Source of the DNA: Thermoanaerobaculales bacterium
Lineage (GTDB): Bacteria > Acidobacteriota > Thermoanaerobaculia > Thermoanaerobaculales > Sulfomarinibacteraceae
Direction: 5' to 3'
DNA length: 64,000 nucleotides
Assembly (NCBI GenBank): GCA_025456145.1
Contig: JALOLD010000004.1
Coordinates: forward strand, 124,001-188,000
Made by a program: the position numbers and the translations under genes. The notes under the pieces were generated by a model. The model had not been told where the DNA came from, did not search any database, and saw nothing but the letters and a program-made list of their open reading frames with translations. Below, one piece after another: positions 7,539 to 18,340 of the stretch (position 1 is its first letter; each line of letters begins with the position of its first letter).

Positions 7539-9371
7539 GTGGCGCTGAACCAGACGACGATCGGGGCTCGTCTGAGCCGGCTCGCCGGTCGGCTCGATCT
7601 GTACAACTTCGGCCGATGGCTGGTCCTCGCCCTGGTCATCGGCGTCGTCGCCGGGCTCGGCGCGGCCACCCTGACCTGGAGCGTCGACGGGGTCGCATCG
7701 CTGCTCCAGCACCGGGTCGTCGGCTTCGACGCGCCGGGGCACGGCATGACCGGATCCGAGACCTGGCATCCGGCGGCGCGCCCCTGGCTGCTGCTGCTCG
7801 TGCTGCCCGCCGCCGGTCTGCTGGTCGGCCTGATCGTCACCACCTTCGCGCCGGAGGCCGAGGGGCACGGCACCGATGCGGTGATCAACGCCTACCACCG
7901 CAAGGGCGCGCTGCTGCGGCCCCGGATCATCCCGATCAAGCTCGTCGCCTCGGCGCTGACCATCGGCTCGGGCGGGTCGGCGGGCCGCGAGGGACCGGTG
8001 GCCCACATCAGCGCCGGCTTCGCCTCCTACCTCTCCCAGCTGCTCCGGCTGCCGACCCTCGACCGGCGGATTCTCGTCATCTGCGGAATGGCCGCCGGTG
8101 TCGGCGGGATGTTCCGGGCGCCGCTCGGCGCCGCCCTGTTCGCCATCGAGGTGCTGTACTCGGAGAACGACTACGAGTCCGAGGCGCTGATCCCGGCGAT
8201 CATGTCGTCGATCGTCGCATATGTGGTCAACGCCTCGCTGACCGGCTGGCACCCGATCTTCAGGACCGACATCGAGCAGTTCACGACGCCTCGCGAGCTC
8301 GTCTCGTACCTCGTGCTCGGGATCGTCCTCGCGGTCGTCGGGCAGGTCTACGTCAAGGTGTTCTACGGGATGCGCGACGAGGTCTTCGCCCGGCTGCCGG
8401 TGCCCAGGCTCGTCAAGCCGGCGATCGGCGGCCTCCTCGTCGCCCTGCTCGCCCTCGTCGTGCCGCAGGTGATGTCGGGGGGCTACGGATGGCTCCAGCT
8501 CACCCTCGACGGCGCGCTGCCCTTCAAGGTCCTGCTGCTCCTGCTGCCGGCCAAGATCCTCGCGACCTCGTTCACCATCTCCTCCGGCGGCTCCGGCGGG
8601 GTCTTCGCCCCGTCCCTGGTGATCGGCGGGGTGACCGGAGCGGTCTTCGCGGCCGCCGCCGAGCGGCTCGCGCCGGGCTTCGCCCCGGCGACCTCGGCGT
8701 GCGTCCTGGTCGGGATGGGCGGCTTTTTCGCCGGCGTCGCCAAGGTCCCGATCGCGTCGCTCATCATGGTCGCCGAGATGAGCGGCTCCTACCTGCTGCT
8801 GGTGCCGCTCATGCTCGTCTGCTCGGTGACCTTCCTGCTGATGCGCGGGGTGTCGATCTACGAGGCCCAGGTGCCGACCAGGATCGACTCGCCGGCTCAT
8901 ATCGGCGAGCTCCAGCTCGATGTCCTCGAGCGGCTCAAGGTGAGCGACGTCCTCGACACCGGGGCCGAGCTCGTCACCGTGGCTCCGGGGACGCCCTTCC
9001 AGCGGGTCCTCGAGATCGTCGCCGAGACCGACCAGCACGCCTTCCCGGTGACCGACGAGGCCGGCCTCGTGGTCGGTCTGTTCAGCGTGACCGATGTCCG
9101 GCGGATGATGGCGAGCCCGGATGTGTGGTCGGTCCTGGTCGCCTGGGACCTGTCGGTGGCCGCCAGCTCGATGGCCTATCTCGAGCTCGACGACGACCTC
9201 CACACGGCGGTGCGCCGCTTCACCGCCTTCCGCCACGAGAACCTCCCGGTGCTCACCTCGCCGCCACCTTCGGCGCCGGTCGGCATGCTGTCGTACCAGC
9301 GGGTGCTCGAGGCCTACGACGACGAGATCCACCGGCTCCAGACCGAGCACCTCGGGGACCTCGCCGGCTGA
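7539..9371 (+). CDS. CLC-family chloride channel/transporter with C-terminal CBS pair
   Basis: 610-aa integral membrane protein. The CLC core occupies ~20-440 with signature motifs GSGGSAGREGP (gating Glu151), the FRAPLGAALFAIE helix (Glu204) and GGSGGVFAPSL. Two CBS domains (~475-600) follow and may bind nucleotides. The position that aligns with the proton glutamate of ClC-ec1 (second Glu of IIEE) reads Val205 here (AIEV), as in eukaryotic CLC channels, hinting at passive anion conduction rather than H+/Cl- exchange. The selectivity-filter GSGIP region is altered to GHGTD. The start is GTG 7539 with a weak purine stretch. It is convergent with the next gene, 2 bases apart. Confidence 0.9.
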   Translation: MALNQTTIGARLSRLAGRLDLYNFGRWLVLALVIGVVAGLGAATLTWSVDGVASLLQHRVVGFDAPGHGMTGSETWHPAARPWLLLLVLPAAGLLVGLIVTTFAPEAEGHGTDAVINAYHRKGALLRPRIIPIKLVASALTIGSGGSAGREGPVAHISAGFASYLSQLLRLPTLDRRILVICGMAAGVGGMFRAPLGAALFAIEVLYSENDYESEALIPAIMSSIVAYVVNASLTGWHPIFRTDIEQFTTPRELVSYLVLGIVLAVVGQVYVKVFYGMRDEVFARLPVPRLVKPAIGGLLVALLALVVPQVMSGGYGWLQLTLDGALPFKVLLLLLPAKILATSFTISSGGSGGVFAPSLVIGGVTGAVFAAAAERLAPGFAPATSACVLVGMGGFFAGVAKVPIASLIMVAEMSGSYLLLVPLMLVCSVTFLLMRGVSIYEAQVPTRIDSPAHIGELQLDVLERLKVSDVLDTGAELVTVAPGTPFQRVLEIVAETDQHAFPVTDEAGLVVGLFSVTDVRRMMASPDVWSVLVAWDLSVAASSMAYLELDDDLHTAVRRFTAFRHENLPVLTSPPPSAPVGMLSYQRVLEAYDDEIHRLQTEHLGDLAG

Positions 9372-9373
9372 CG

Positions 9374-9850
9374 CTACGACCTCGAGGACGCCGTCAGATC
9401 CGTGTGCAGCATCATCAGCGCGCAGATGGCGAGCTCGCCCCAGCCGTGGATCCAGCCGAGCTGCCAGTGCGACACCGCGTCGTAGGGGCGTCCCTCGTCG
9501 AGCAGCTCGAGGCCGCGGAGGAGCTCGGACCGGACCTCGGCCAGACAGCCCGGGAGCCCTCCGGTGCGCTCCCGGTGACCGCAGATGGCGGCCCAGTCGG
9601 GTCGGCAGCCGACCGGGAGGTCGACGCCTGACGGAGGGTCGACCCTCGCTCGGGTCGCGGCCGGGTCGGCGCCGTGCGGCCGGCCGACGATCCGGACCCG
9701 CATGAGCTTGGCGGCCGACGCGATCAGACCGGACACCACGTGGGTGGCGCGGATGGCGTCATGGTGGCCCGTCTGGAGGGTCGTGTCGAGCCAGGCGCAG
9801 TACTTCCTGGCCTTGAACGCGAAGTAGTCGATCAGGGGCTCGTCGGTCAC
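9374..9850 (-). CDS. DUF5063-like protein
   Basis: 158-aa soluble, Trp-rich helical protein. The N-terminus (DYFAFKARKYCAWLD) and the C-terminal block (SHWQLGWIHGWGELAICALMMLH) resemble the DUF5063 pattern of an early aromatic/Arg helix and a late HW(G)xxxxxxAL helix. The assignment is by eye only. Function is unknown. It starts at GTG 9850, divergent from trpE with about 80 bases between them. Confidence 0.55.
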   Translation of the reverse strand: MTDEPLIDYFAFKARKYCAWLDTTLQTGHHDAIRATHVVSGLIASAAKLMRVRIVGRPHGADPAATRARVDPPSGVDLPVGCRPDWAAICGHRERTGGLPGCLAEVRSELLRGLELLDEGRPYDAVSHWQLGWIHGWGELAICALMMLHTDLTASSRS

Positions 9851-9894
9851 CGGACCATCATCGCACGGGATGGGGGGCGGACCGGCGACCGAGC

Positions 9895-9900
9895 TACAAT
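9895..9900 (+). promoter_or_regulatory. -10 element of the trp operon promoter
   Basis: TACAAT (5 of 6 to TATAAT) lies 30 bases before the trpE GTG. No good -35 is visible at the usual distance (a G-run at ~9872). The leader is too short (about 25 bases) for a leader-peptide attenuator or T-box. Confidence 0.45.
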
Positions 9901-9929
9901 GTCCCCTTCAGCCCCGCCCGGGAGGTCTT

Positions 9930-11426
9930 GTGGACGTCCGGCCGACACACGACGAGTTCCTCGCCCTGGCCCGCGACCATGAAGTGGTGCCGCTGGTCCG
10001 CGAGCTGACCTCGGACACGGTGACCCCGTTCACCGTCTACTCGCGGCTCGCCCGCGGCGGACGGAACCCCTTCCTGCTCGAGAGCGTCTCGGGCGGCGAG
10101 CGGGTGGCGCGCTACTCCTTCGCCGGGGTCGATCCGTACCGCATCGTCGAGATCCGCGAAGGACGAGCCCAGGTCGATGGGGCGCCCGAGGACGGCGACC
10201 CGGTCGAGGTGCTGCGCCGGGTCACCGACCCGGGGCGCGTCGCGATCCTCGACGACCTGCCGCCCTTCGCCGGCGGCGCGATGGGCTACCTCGGCTATGA
10301 CGCCGTCCGCCTCGTCGAGACGATCCCCGCGACCGGTCGCGACGAGACCGGGCTGCCCGACGCCTGGTTCGGCCTGTATGACTCGGTGGTCGCCCTCGAC
10401 CGCGCCCGGCAGCGGCTCCAGCTCGTCGTCCTGGCGAGGACCGGCGGCGACGCCGACGCCGCCTGGGCCGCGGCGTGCGCCCGCCTCGACCGGCTCCACC
10501 AGGCGGTGGCGGGAGGAGGCGACGGGCCGAGCCCGCACGCGCTGCCGCCGCGGCCTCCCGACCCCTGGGCGGAGTGGACTGCGACGCCGGCCGCCGAGGA
10601 CTACCTCGCCGCGGTGGCGACGGCTCGCGAGCACATCCTGGCCGGCGACATCTTCCAGGTCGTGCTGTCGCGACGCTGGCGACGGGTTCCCCGCTGCACC
10701 GCGGCCGAGATCTACCGGATGCTCCGGGTGACCAACCCGTCGCCCTACATGTTCCTGCTCGACACCGGCAGCGCGCGGGTCCTCGGCTCGAGCCCGGAGA
10801 TGCTGGTCCGGGTCGAGGGCCGGAGGGTGAGCACCTGTCCGATCGCCGGCACCCGCCGGCGCGGGGTCGATCGCGAGGACGACCGCGAGCTCGAGGCCGA
10901 GCTGCGGGCCGATCCCAAGGAGCTCGCCGAGCACACGATGCTCGTCGACCTCGGGCGCAACGACATCGGCCGGGTCGCGGCGCCGGGCACGGTCAAGGTC
11001 GTCCGCGAGGCCGAGGTCGAGCGCTACAGCCACGTCATGCACCTGGTGAGCGAGGTCCAGGGCGAGCTCGCGGGCGGCCGCGACGCGTGGGACGCGCTGT
11101 TCGCCTGCTTCCCGGCCGGTACCCTGAGCGGCGCGCCGAAGGTTCGGGCGATGGAGATCATCGACTCGCTCGAAGAGGTCCGCCGCGGGGTATACGGGGG
11201 CGCGGTGGGCTATCGCAACGTCACCGGCGACCTCGACTCGTGCATCGCCATCCGCACCCTGGTCGAGCGGGGCGGGGTGGCCCACATCCAGGCCGGCGCC
11301 GGGATCGTCTACGACTCGGTGCCCCTCAGCGAGCTCGAGGAGTGCCGGAGCAAGGCCGGCGCCCTGGTCGAGGCGGTGGCGATGGCCGAGTCGGTTTCGG
11401 CGGCCGGACGGGAGTGGCGGCCGTGA
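9930..11426 (+). CDS. trpE: anthranilate synthase component I
   Basis: Makes anthranilate from chorismate and ammonia or glutamine, the first step of tryptophan synthesis. The product is 498 aa. The feedback-binding LLES motif is near the N-terminus (FLLESVSGGERVARYSF). The chorismate-binding core holds GDIFQVVLSRRW, NPSPYMFLLD, CPIAGTRRRG, EHTMLVDLGRNDIGRV and FPAGTLSGAPKVRAMEII. The GTG start at 9930 follows GGGAGG by 4-5 bases; the upstream in-frame residues lack a ribosome-binding site. LLES suggests ordinary tryptophan feedback inhibition. The stop overlaps trpG (GTGA). Confidence 0.97.
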   Translation: MDVRPTHDEFLALARDHEVVPLVRELTSDTVTPFTVYSRLARGGRNPFLLESVSGGERVARYSFAGVDPYRIVEIREGRAQVDGAPEDGDPVEVLRRVTDPGRVAILDDLPPFAGGAMGYLGYDAVRLVETIPATGRDETGLPDAWFGLYDSVVALDRARQRLQLVVLARTGGDADAAWAAACARLDRLHQAVAGGGDGPSPHALPPRPPDPWAEWTATPAAEDYLAAVATAREHILAGDIFQVVLSRRWRRVPRCTAAEIYRMLRVTNPSPYMFLLDTGSARVLGSSPEMLVRVEGRRVSTCPIAGTRRRGVDREDDRELEAELRADPKELAEHTMLVDLGRNDIGRVAAPGTVKVVREAEVERYSHVMHLVSEVQGELAGGRDAWDALFACFPAGTLSGAPKVRAMEIIDSLEEVRRGVYGGAVGYRNVTGDLDSCIAIRTLVERGGVAHIQAGAGIVYDSVPLSELEECRSKAGALVEAVAMAESVSAAGREWRP

Positions 11427-12012
11427 TCCTGATGGTCGACAACTACGACAGCTTCACCTACAACCTGGTGCAGGAGCTCGCCGAGATCTCGGGGGCGCCG
11501 ATCGAGGTCGTGCGCAACGACGCGGCGTCGGCAGCCGAGCTGCTCGACCGGCGGCCGCGGGCGATCGTCATCTCGCCGGGGCCGGGGACGCCGGACGACG
11601 CCGGGGTCAGCCTCGAGCTCATCCGCACCGCTTCGACCGTCCCCCTGCTCGGCATCTGCCTCGGCCTGCAGTCGCTGGCGGCGGTGCACGGCGGCGTGAT
11701 CGTCCGCGCACCGGCGCCGGTGCACGGCAAGACCTCCGAGATCCACCACCGCGGCGCCTCGGTCATGGCCGGGCTGCCGAGCCCGTTCACCGCCACCCGG
11801 TACCACTCGCTGGTGGTCGACCGCGCGACGGTTCCCGACGAGCTCGAGGTCACCGCCTGGACCGACGACGGCCTGGTCATGGGGCTCGCCCACCGATCGC
11901 GTCCGCACCACGCGGTCCAGTTCCACCCGGAGTCCTATCTGACGGGCGACGGGATGCGCCTGCTCGCCAACTTCCTCGGCCTGGCCGGGCTCGAGGTGAA
12001 GGCGGGTTGGAG

Positions 12013-12016
<4 letters not shown>
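11423..12016 (+). CDS. trpG: anthranilate synthase component II (glutamine amidotransferase)
   Basis: Supplies ammonia to TrpE by hydrolysing glutamine. The 197-aa class I amidotransferase has an N-terminal VDNYDSFTYNLVQ, oxyanion/nucleophile loop GICLGLQ (catalytic Cys), and C-terminal HPES with the catalytic His-Glu. It is not fused to TrpD or TrpE. It starts at the GTG whose last two bases lie in the trpE stop. It could also serve as PabA for folate, since no second copy is seen in the window. Confidence 0.96.
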
Positions 12017-13041
<1,025 letters not shown>

Positions 13042-13042
13042 G

Positions 13043-13870
13043 ATGGCCGGCTCGGTGCTCGACCGGATCGTCGACTCGGTTCGCGCCCGGCTCGCGGCCG
13101 AGCCCGAGCCGCCGGAGCTCGCCGGCCGGGCGGCCGCCGCCCGGGAGCGCGGTCCCCGCCGGTCGCTGCGAGCCGCCCTCGCCGCCCCCGGCCCGTCGAT
13201 CATCGCCGAGTGCAAGAAGGCCTCGCCCTCGGCCGGGCTGCTGCGCGCCGACCTCGACCCGGCGGCGCTCGCGGCGTCGTACCAAATGGCCGGTGCGGCG
13301 GCGATCTCGGTGGTCACCGAGCCCGACTTCTTCGCCGGCCGGCTCGAGTGGCTGGCGGCGGTCCGCGGGGCCGTCGACCTGCCGGTGCTGAGGAAGGACT
13401 TCATCGTCGACGAGCGGCAGCTCCGCGAGGCGGCGGCGCTCGGCGCCGACGCGGTGCTCCTGATCCAGCGGATCCTTCCCGGCGCCCGGCTCGCCGAGCT
13501 CGTCGAGGCCGCCGGCCGCCTCGGGCTCGAGACGCTGGTCGAGGTCTTCGTCGGCGAGGACCCAGGCCCGGCGATCGCCTCGGGGGCCGGGATCATCGGT
13601 GTCAACGCCCGCGACCTCGCGAGCTTCACGACCCGCCTCGACCTCGTCGAGGAGACGGTGCGGCGGCTGCCGGACGACCGGGTGCGGGTCGCCGAGAGCG
13701 GGATCACCGGCCCGGAGGACATCGCCCGGCTGCAGGCCGCCGGCTGCGACGCCTTCCTGATCGGCGAGCACCTGGTGCGCGCCGGCGACCCGGGGCGGGC
13801 GCTGCGCCGGCTGCTACGCACCGACGCCGGGTCGTCGCCGACCGACCGCCCGCCGGCCGCCGGGAGCTGA
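13043..13870 (+). CDS. trpC: indole-3-glycerol phosphate synthase
   Basis: Closes the indole ring (EC 4.1.1.48). The product is 275 aa, a TIM barrel with IIAECKKASPSAG (catalytic Lys region), VVTEPDFFAGRLEWL, VLRKDFIVDE, ETLVEVFV, GVNARDL and VAESGI in the usual order. The ATG is one base after the trpD stop. It is separate from trpF, unlike the fused TrpCF of enteric bacteria. Confidence 0.97.
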   Translation: MAGSVLDRIVDSVRARLAAEPEPPELAGRAAAARERGPRRSLRAALAAPGPSIIAECKKASPSAGLLRADLDPAALAASYQMAGAAAISVVTEPDFFAGRLEWLAAVRGAVDLPVLRKDFIVDERQLREAAALGADAVLLIQRILPGARLAELVEAAGRLGLETLVEVFVGEDPGPAIASGAGIIGVNARDLASFTTRLDLVEETVRRLPDDRVRVAESGITGPEDIARLQAAGCDAFLIGEHLVRAGDPGRALRRLLRTDAGSSPTDRPPAAGS

Positions 13871-13874
13871 CGCC

Positions 13875-14491
13875 GTGCTGGTCAAGATCTGCGGTCTCAC
13901 CCGGCGCGAGGACGCCGAGGCGGCGGTCGAGGCGGGCGCCGACCTGCTCGGCTTCGTCTTCGTGCCGGGCACGCCTCGCTTCGTCGACCCGGCAACCGCG
14001 CTCTGGGTCCGCGATCTGGACGACGCCGAGCGGGTGGGGGTCTTCCGCGACCAGCCGCTCGCGCACATCCTCGCCGTCCGCGACCGGCTCGGCCTCGACC
14101 GGGTCCAGCTGCACGGCGGCGAGCCCGACGGATGGCTCGACATCCTCGGCCCGGCGACCATTCGCCGGGTGCGACCGGAGGGTGACGACCCGTGGCGTCG
14201 GGCCGCGATGCTCGCCGGCCGGGCGCTGCCGCTGCTCGACCCCGGCGCGGGGGACGGTGCGCCCTTCGACTGGTCGTCGCTCGGACCGCCGCCCGCCGGG
14301 CTCGGGTTCGCGATCGCCGGCGGTCTGACCGCGGAGGGCGTCGCCGCCGCGATTCGCACTCTCCGGCCCCTGGTCGTCGATGTCTCGAGCGGCGTCGAGT
14401 CGGCCCCCGGGGTCAAGGACCCTCGCCGGGTCGCGGCGTTCGTCGCGGCCGCCACCCGGGCCGCGGTAGACTTCACGGCGGTGGACGAGCC

Positions 14492-14495
<4 letters not shown>
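13875..14495 (+). CDS. trpF: phosphoribosylanthranilate isomerase
   Basis: Amadori isomerase between TrpD and TrpC (EC 5.3.1.24). The product is 206 aa. [21 protein letters not shown] opens the barrel with the catalytic Cys; VQLHGGE, the AIAGGLT region and DVSSGVES (phosphate grip and catalytic Asp) follow. It starts at GTG 13875, 4 bases after trpC. The stop overlaps trpB (GTGA). Confidence 0.95.
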
Positions 14496-15684
<1,189 letters not shown>

Positions 15685-15688
<4 letters not shown>

Positions 15689-16488
15689 GCCGGCTCCGCG
15701 GGGCCTTCAGGTCCGCCGCGCGACAGGATCGCGCCGCGTTCGTCCCCTACATCACGGCGGGCGACCCGACCCTCGAGGCGACGCTCGGGCTCGCCCTCGC
15801 CCTCGAGCGCGCCGGGGCGGACGTCCTCGAGCTCGGCGTGCCCTTCTCCGACCCGATCGCCGACGGGCCGACCAACCAGCGCGCCGCCGAGCGGGCGTTG
15901 GCCGCCGGCGCTACCCTGGCGGGGGTGCTCGAGATCGCCGCCGAAATCCGGCGCCGGACCTCCCTGGCGCTGGTGCTGTTCACCTACGCCAACCCGGTCG
16001 TCCGCCTCGGGATCGAGAGCTTCGCCGAGCGTGCCGCCTCCGCGGGGGTCGACGGGGTGCTCTTCACCGATGTGCCGGCCGAGGAGATGCCGCGCTTCAG
16101 GCCGGCGCTCAGACGGGCGGGTCTCGACCCGGTGATGCTGGTGACCCCGACCTCGTCGGCCGAGCGGATGCGGGCTGCGGCCCGGATCGGCGGCGGCTTT
16201 CTCTACCTGGTGTCGCGCACCGGGGTCACCGGCGCGGCGCGGGAGCTCGACCGCGAGCTCGCGGCCAACGTCGAGACCGCCCGGCGGGCCTCGAAGCTCC
16301 CGGTCGCGGTGGGTTTCGGGATCTCGACGCCGGACCAGGTGGCGGCGGTGGCCGCCCTGGCCGATGGCGTCGTCGTCGGCTCGGCCATCGTCAACGTCAT
16401 CGCTGGAGAAGGCGACACCGACGAGCTGCCTGGCGTGGTGGAACGGTTCGCCGCACCGCTGGCTCAGGCGTGCCGTCGACGGCCGTGA
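15685..16488 (+). CDS. trpA: tryptophan synthase alpha subunit
   Basis: Cleaves indole-3-glycerol phosphate and channels indole to TrpB. The product is 267 aa. The catalytic Glu is in [15 protein letters not shown] with the Asp of the same segment; [10 protein letters not shown] and [11 protein letters not shown] are present. The GTG start is in the trpB stop. It ends the seven-gene operon; a 17-bp hairpin begins 20 bases later. Confidence 0.96.
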
Positions 16489-16507
16489 CACACGTTCCAC
16501 CATGTCC

Positions 16508-16547
16508 TTTCTCGACCTCGGAATCCGCGAATTCCGAGGTCGAGAAA
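16508..16547 (+). promoter_or_regulatory. perfect 17-bp inverted repeat covering the rsmA ribosome-binding site
   Basis: Left arm 16508-16524 and right arm 16531-16547 are exact reverse complements around a 6-base loop (CCGCGA). The right arm contains GAGGT (16536-16540), the only Shine-Dalgarno-like sequence before the rsmA ATG, and ends on the A of that ATG. Folded in mRNA it would hide the ribosome-binding site; it could also end trp transcription or be a protein-binding or REP-type palindrome. Confidence 0.7.
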
Positions 16548-17362
16548 TGAGCTTGGTTCCAACCGTGGGCCGTCCCAAACACCGCCGCCTGGGCCAGAAC
16601 TTCCTGACCGACGGCAACGTCGCACGACGGATCGTCGCCCTGCTCGGCGACGAGCCGCGGCGGGTCGTCGAGATCGGTCCCGGTCGCGGCGCTCTCACCG
16701 AGCCCCTGCTCGAGCGTTACCCGATCGTCCGGGCCCTCGAGCTCGACGAGCGCCTGATCGCCCCGCTCGAGGCGCGGCTCGGCGGTCGGGGTCTCGAGGT
16801 GGTCCACGCCGACGCCCTCACCGCCGACCTCGACGAGCTCCTCGGCGTCGACGGACGTTGGCAGCTCGCCGCCAACCTGCCCTACTCGGTGGGCTCGGCG
16901 ATCCTGCGCCGGCTGCTCCCGCGCCACGATCTGTTCGACCGGCTGGTCGTGATGCTCCAGCGCGAGGTCGCCCGCCGGGTGGTCGCCGAGCCGGGGGGCG
17001 GCGATCACGGGCTGCTCGCCCTCGAACGGGCCGCCTGGGCCGAGGCGAGGATCGCGTTCGAGGTCTCCCCGCGGGCCTTCCGCCCCGCGCCCAAGGTGGT
17101 TTCGGCAGTGCTCGTCCTCGCCCCGCGGCGACCGCCGGCGCCCAGGGACGAGCTCGGCCGGGCCCTCGCCCTCGCCGCGCGGGCGCTGACCCGACCGCGC
17201 AAGATGCTGCCCAACGCGCTCGGTGGGGGGGTGACCGGTGATCTCGTCGGGGCCGCGGGCATCGACCCGACGATCCGCCCCGGGGAGCTCTCCCTCGCGG
17301 ACTGGCTGCGCCTGAGCGCCGCCCTCGGGCGCGAGTCGCACCGACGGGGCGAATCGGGGTGA
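16547..17362 (+). CDS. rsmA: 16S rRNA (adenine1518-N6/adenine1519-N6)-dimethyltransferase
   Basis: Dimethylates two adjacent adenines in the 3' hairpin of 16S rRNA, a late step in 30S assembly (KsgA). The product is 271 aa. LGQNFLTDGNVARRIV, the SAM-binding VVEIGPGRGALTEPLL and the catalytic NLPYSV motif are all present. The ATG at 16547 is preferred because its only usable GAGGT lies 6 bases upstream, inside a perfect hairpin; TTG or GTG starts a few codons later are possible. A short strong hairpin follows (17371-17391). Confidence 0.95.
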   Translation: MSLVPTVGRPKHRRLGQNFLTDGNVARRIVALLGDEPRRVVEIGPGRGALTEPLLERYPIVRALELDERLIAPLEARLGGRGLEVVHADALTADLDELLGVDGRWQLAANLPYSVGSAILRRLLPRHDLFDRLVVMLQREVARRVVAEPGGGDHGLLALERAAWAEARIAFEVSPRAFRPAPKVVSAVLVLAPRRPPAPRDELGRALALAARALTRPRKMLPNALGGGVTGDLVGAAGIDPTIRPGELSLADWLRLSAALGRESHRRGESG

Positions 17363-17370
17363 CGGACGCC

Positions 17371-17391
17371 GGGACCCGCCAGGCGGGTCCC
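17371..17391 (+). terminator. hairpin downstream of rsmA
   Basis: GGGACCCGC, loop CAG, GCGGGTCCC: a 9-bp perfect stem starting 8 bases after the rsmA stop. A C-run rather than a T-run follows, so termination efficiency is uncertain. Confidence 0.55.
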
Positions 17392-17486
17392 CGCCCCCCC
17401 CGCAGCGATCGCCGTCGGCTTGCGGCGGGAGCCGACGACGTCGCGGCGACATCGCCGCTTCTCGATCCGTCGGGCCTCGACCGAGG

Positions 17487-17495
17487 TGCTAGAAT
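17487..17495 (+). promoter_or_regulatory. extended -10 promoter candidate for uppP-ftsK
   Basis: TGCTAGAAT gives an extended -10 (TGn + TAGAAT, 5 of 6). No clear -35 is seen. It lies about 57 bases before the uppP start in a gap that follows the rsmA hairpin. Confidence 0.45.
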
Positions 17496-17551
17496 TCGCT
17501 GGAAATGAAGAGGTTTTCGACGATTCCTCCGGTCCGCGGGTCGGGTGAGGC

Positions 17552-18340
17552 ATGAGCTTCGGGGTGGCCGTCCTGCTCGGGCTGATCCAGGGCCTGACCG
17601 AGTTCCTGCCGGTCTCGTCGTCGGGCCACCTCGCCCTGGCTCAGGCTTTGATCCCCGGCTTCTCGCAGCCAGGGGTGGTGTTCGACGCGATGCTCCACGT
17701 CGGCACCGCCGGGGCGGTGGTCTGGTCGGAGCGGCGCGAGATCCGCCGCTGGCTCGGCTCGCCGAGCGGCCGGCGCCTGCTCGGTCTGCTGGTCGCGGGC
17801 ACCGCAGCCACCGCGGTCGTCGCTTTTCCGGTCAGGAGCCTCGCCGAGGCCGCCTTCACCCGGCCCGGGCTGGTCGGTGCGGCCCTCGTCGTGACCGGCA
17901 TGGTGGTCGGGCTCGCGCGCTGGCTGCCGGGCGGCTCCCGGGGCGAGGCCGGCACCGGCTGGCGCCAGGCGGCGCTGGTCGGTCTGGCTCAGGGGGTGGC
18001 GGTCTTTCCCGGCCTGTCGCGCTCGGGCGTCACGATCGTCACCGGTCTCGGCGCCGGGCTCGATCGCACCTGGGCGGCCCGGTTCTCCTTCCTCCTCGGG
18101 GTGCCGGCGATCGCCGGGGTGGCGGTGCTCGAGGTGATCGGCGAGCGGCACGCCCTCGCTGCCGCGGGCCTCGACTACTGGGCGGCGTGCCTGGTCGGCG
18201 CCGTCGCCGCCTTCGTGGCCGGCGCGGTGGCCCTGAGGATCGTCGTGAGCACGCTCTCGAGCCGGGTCTTCCACCGCTTCTCCTGGTACTGCCTGCCCCT
18301 CGGCATCCTGGTCATCGTCCTCGTCTGGGTCGTTCCATGA
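17552..18340 (+). CDS. uppP: undecaprenyl-diphosphatase
   Basis: Recycles the lipid carrier for peptidoglycan by removing one phosphate from undecaprenyl pyrophosphate (BacA/UppP, EC 3.6.1.27). The product is 262 aa and almost entirely hydrophobic, with about eight membrane segments. The active-site motifs are QGLTEFLPVSSSGHL (~14-28) and PGLSRSGVT (~150-158). The start is ATG 17552 after GTGAGG. The stop overlaps the ftsK start (ATGA). Confidence 0.95.
   Translation: MSFGVAVLLGLIQGLTEFLPVSSSGHLALAQALIPGFSQPGVVFDAMLHVGTAGAVVWSERREIRRWLGSPSGRRLLGLLVAGTAATAVVAFPVRSLAEAAFTRPGLVGAALVVTGMVVGLARWLPGGSRGEAGTGWRQAALVGLAQGVAVFPGLSRSGVTIVTGLGAGLDRTWAARFSFLLGVPAIAGVAVLEVIGERHALAAAGLDYWAACLVGAVAAFVAGAVALRIVVSTLSSRVFHRFSWYCLPLGILVIVLVWVVP

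Noticed and set aside
9895-9930. Tryptophan attenuator or T-box before trpE
   Set aside because: The leader is about 25 bases, too short for a leader peptide or T-box.
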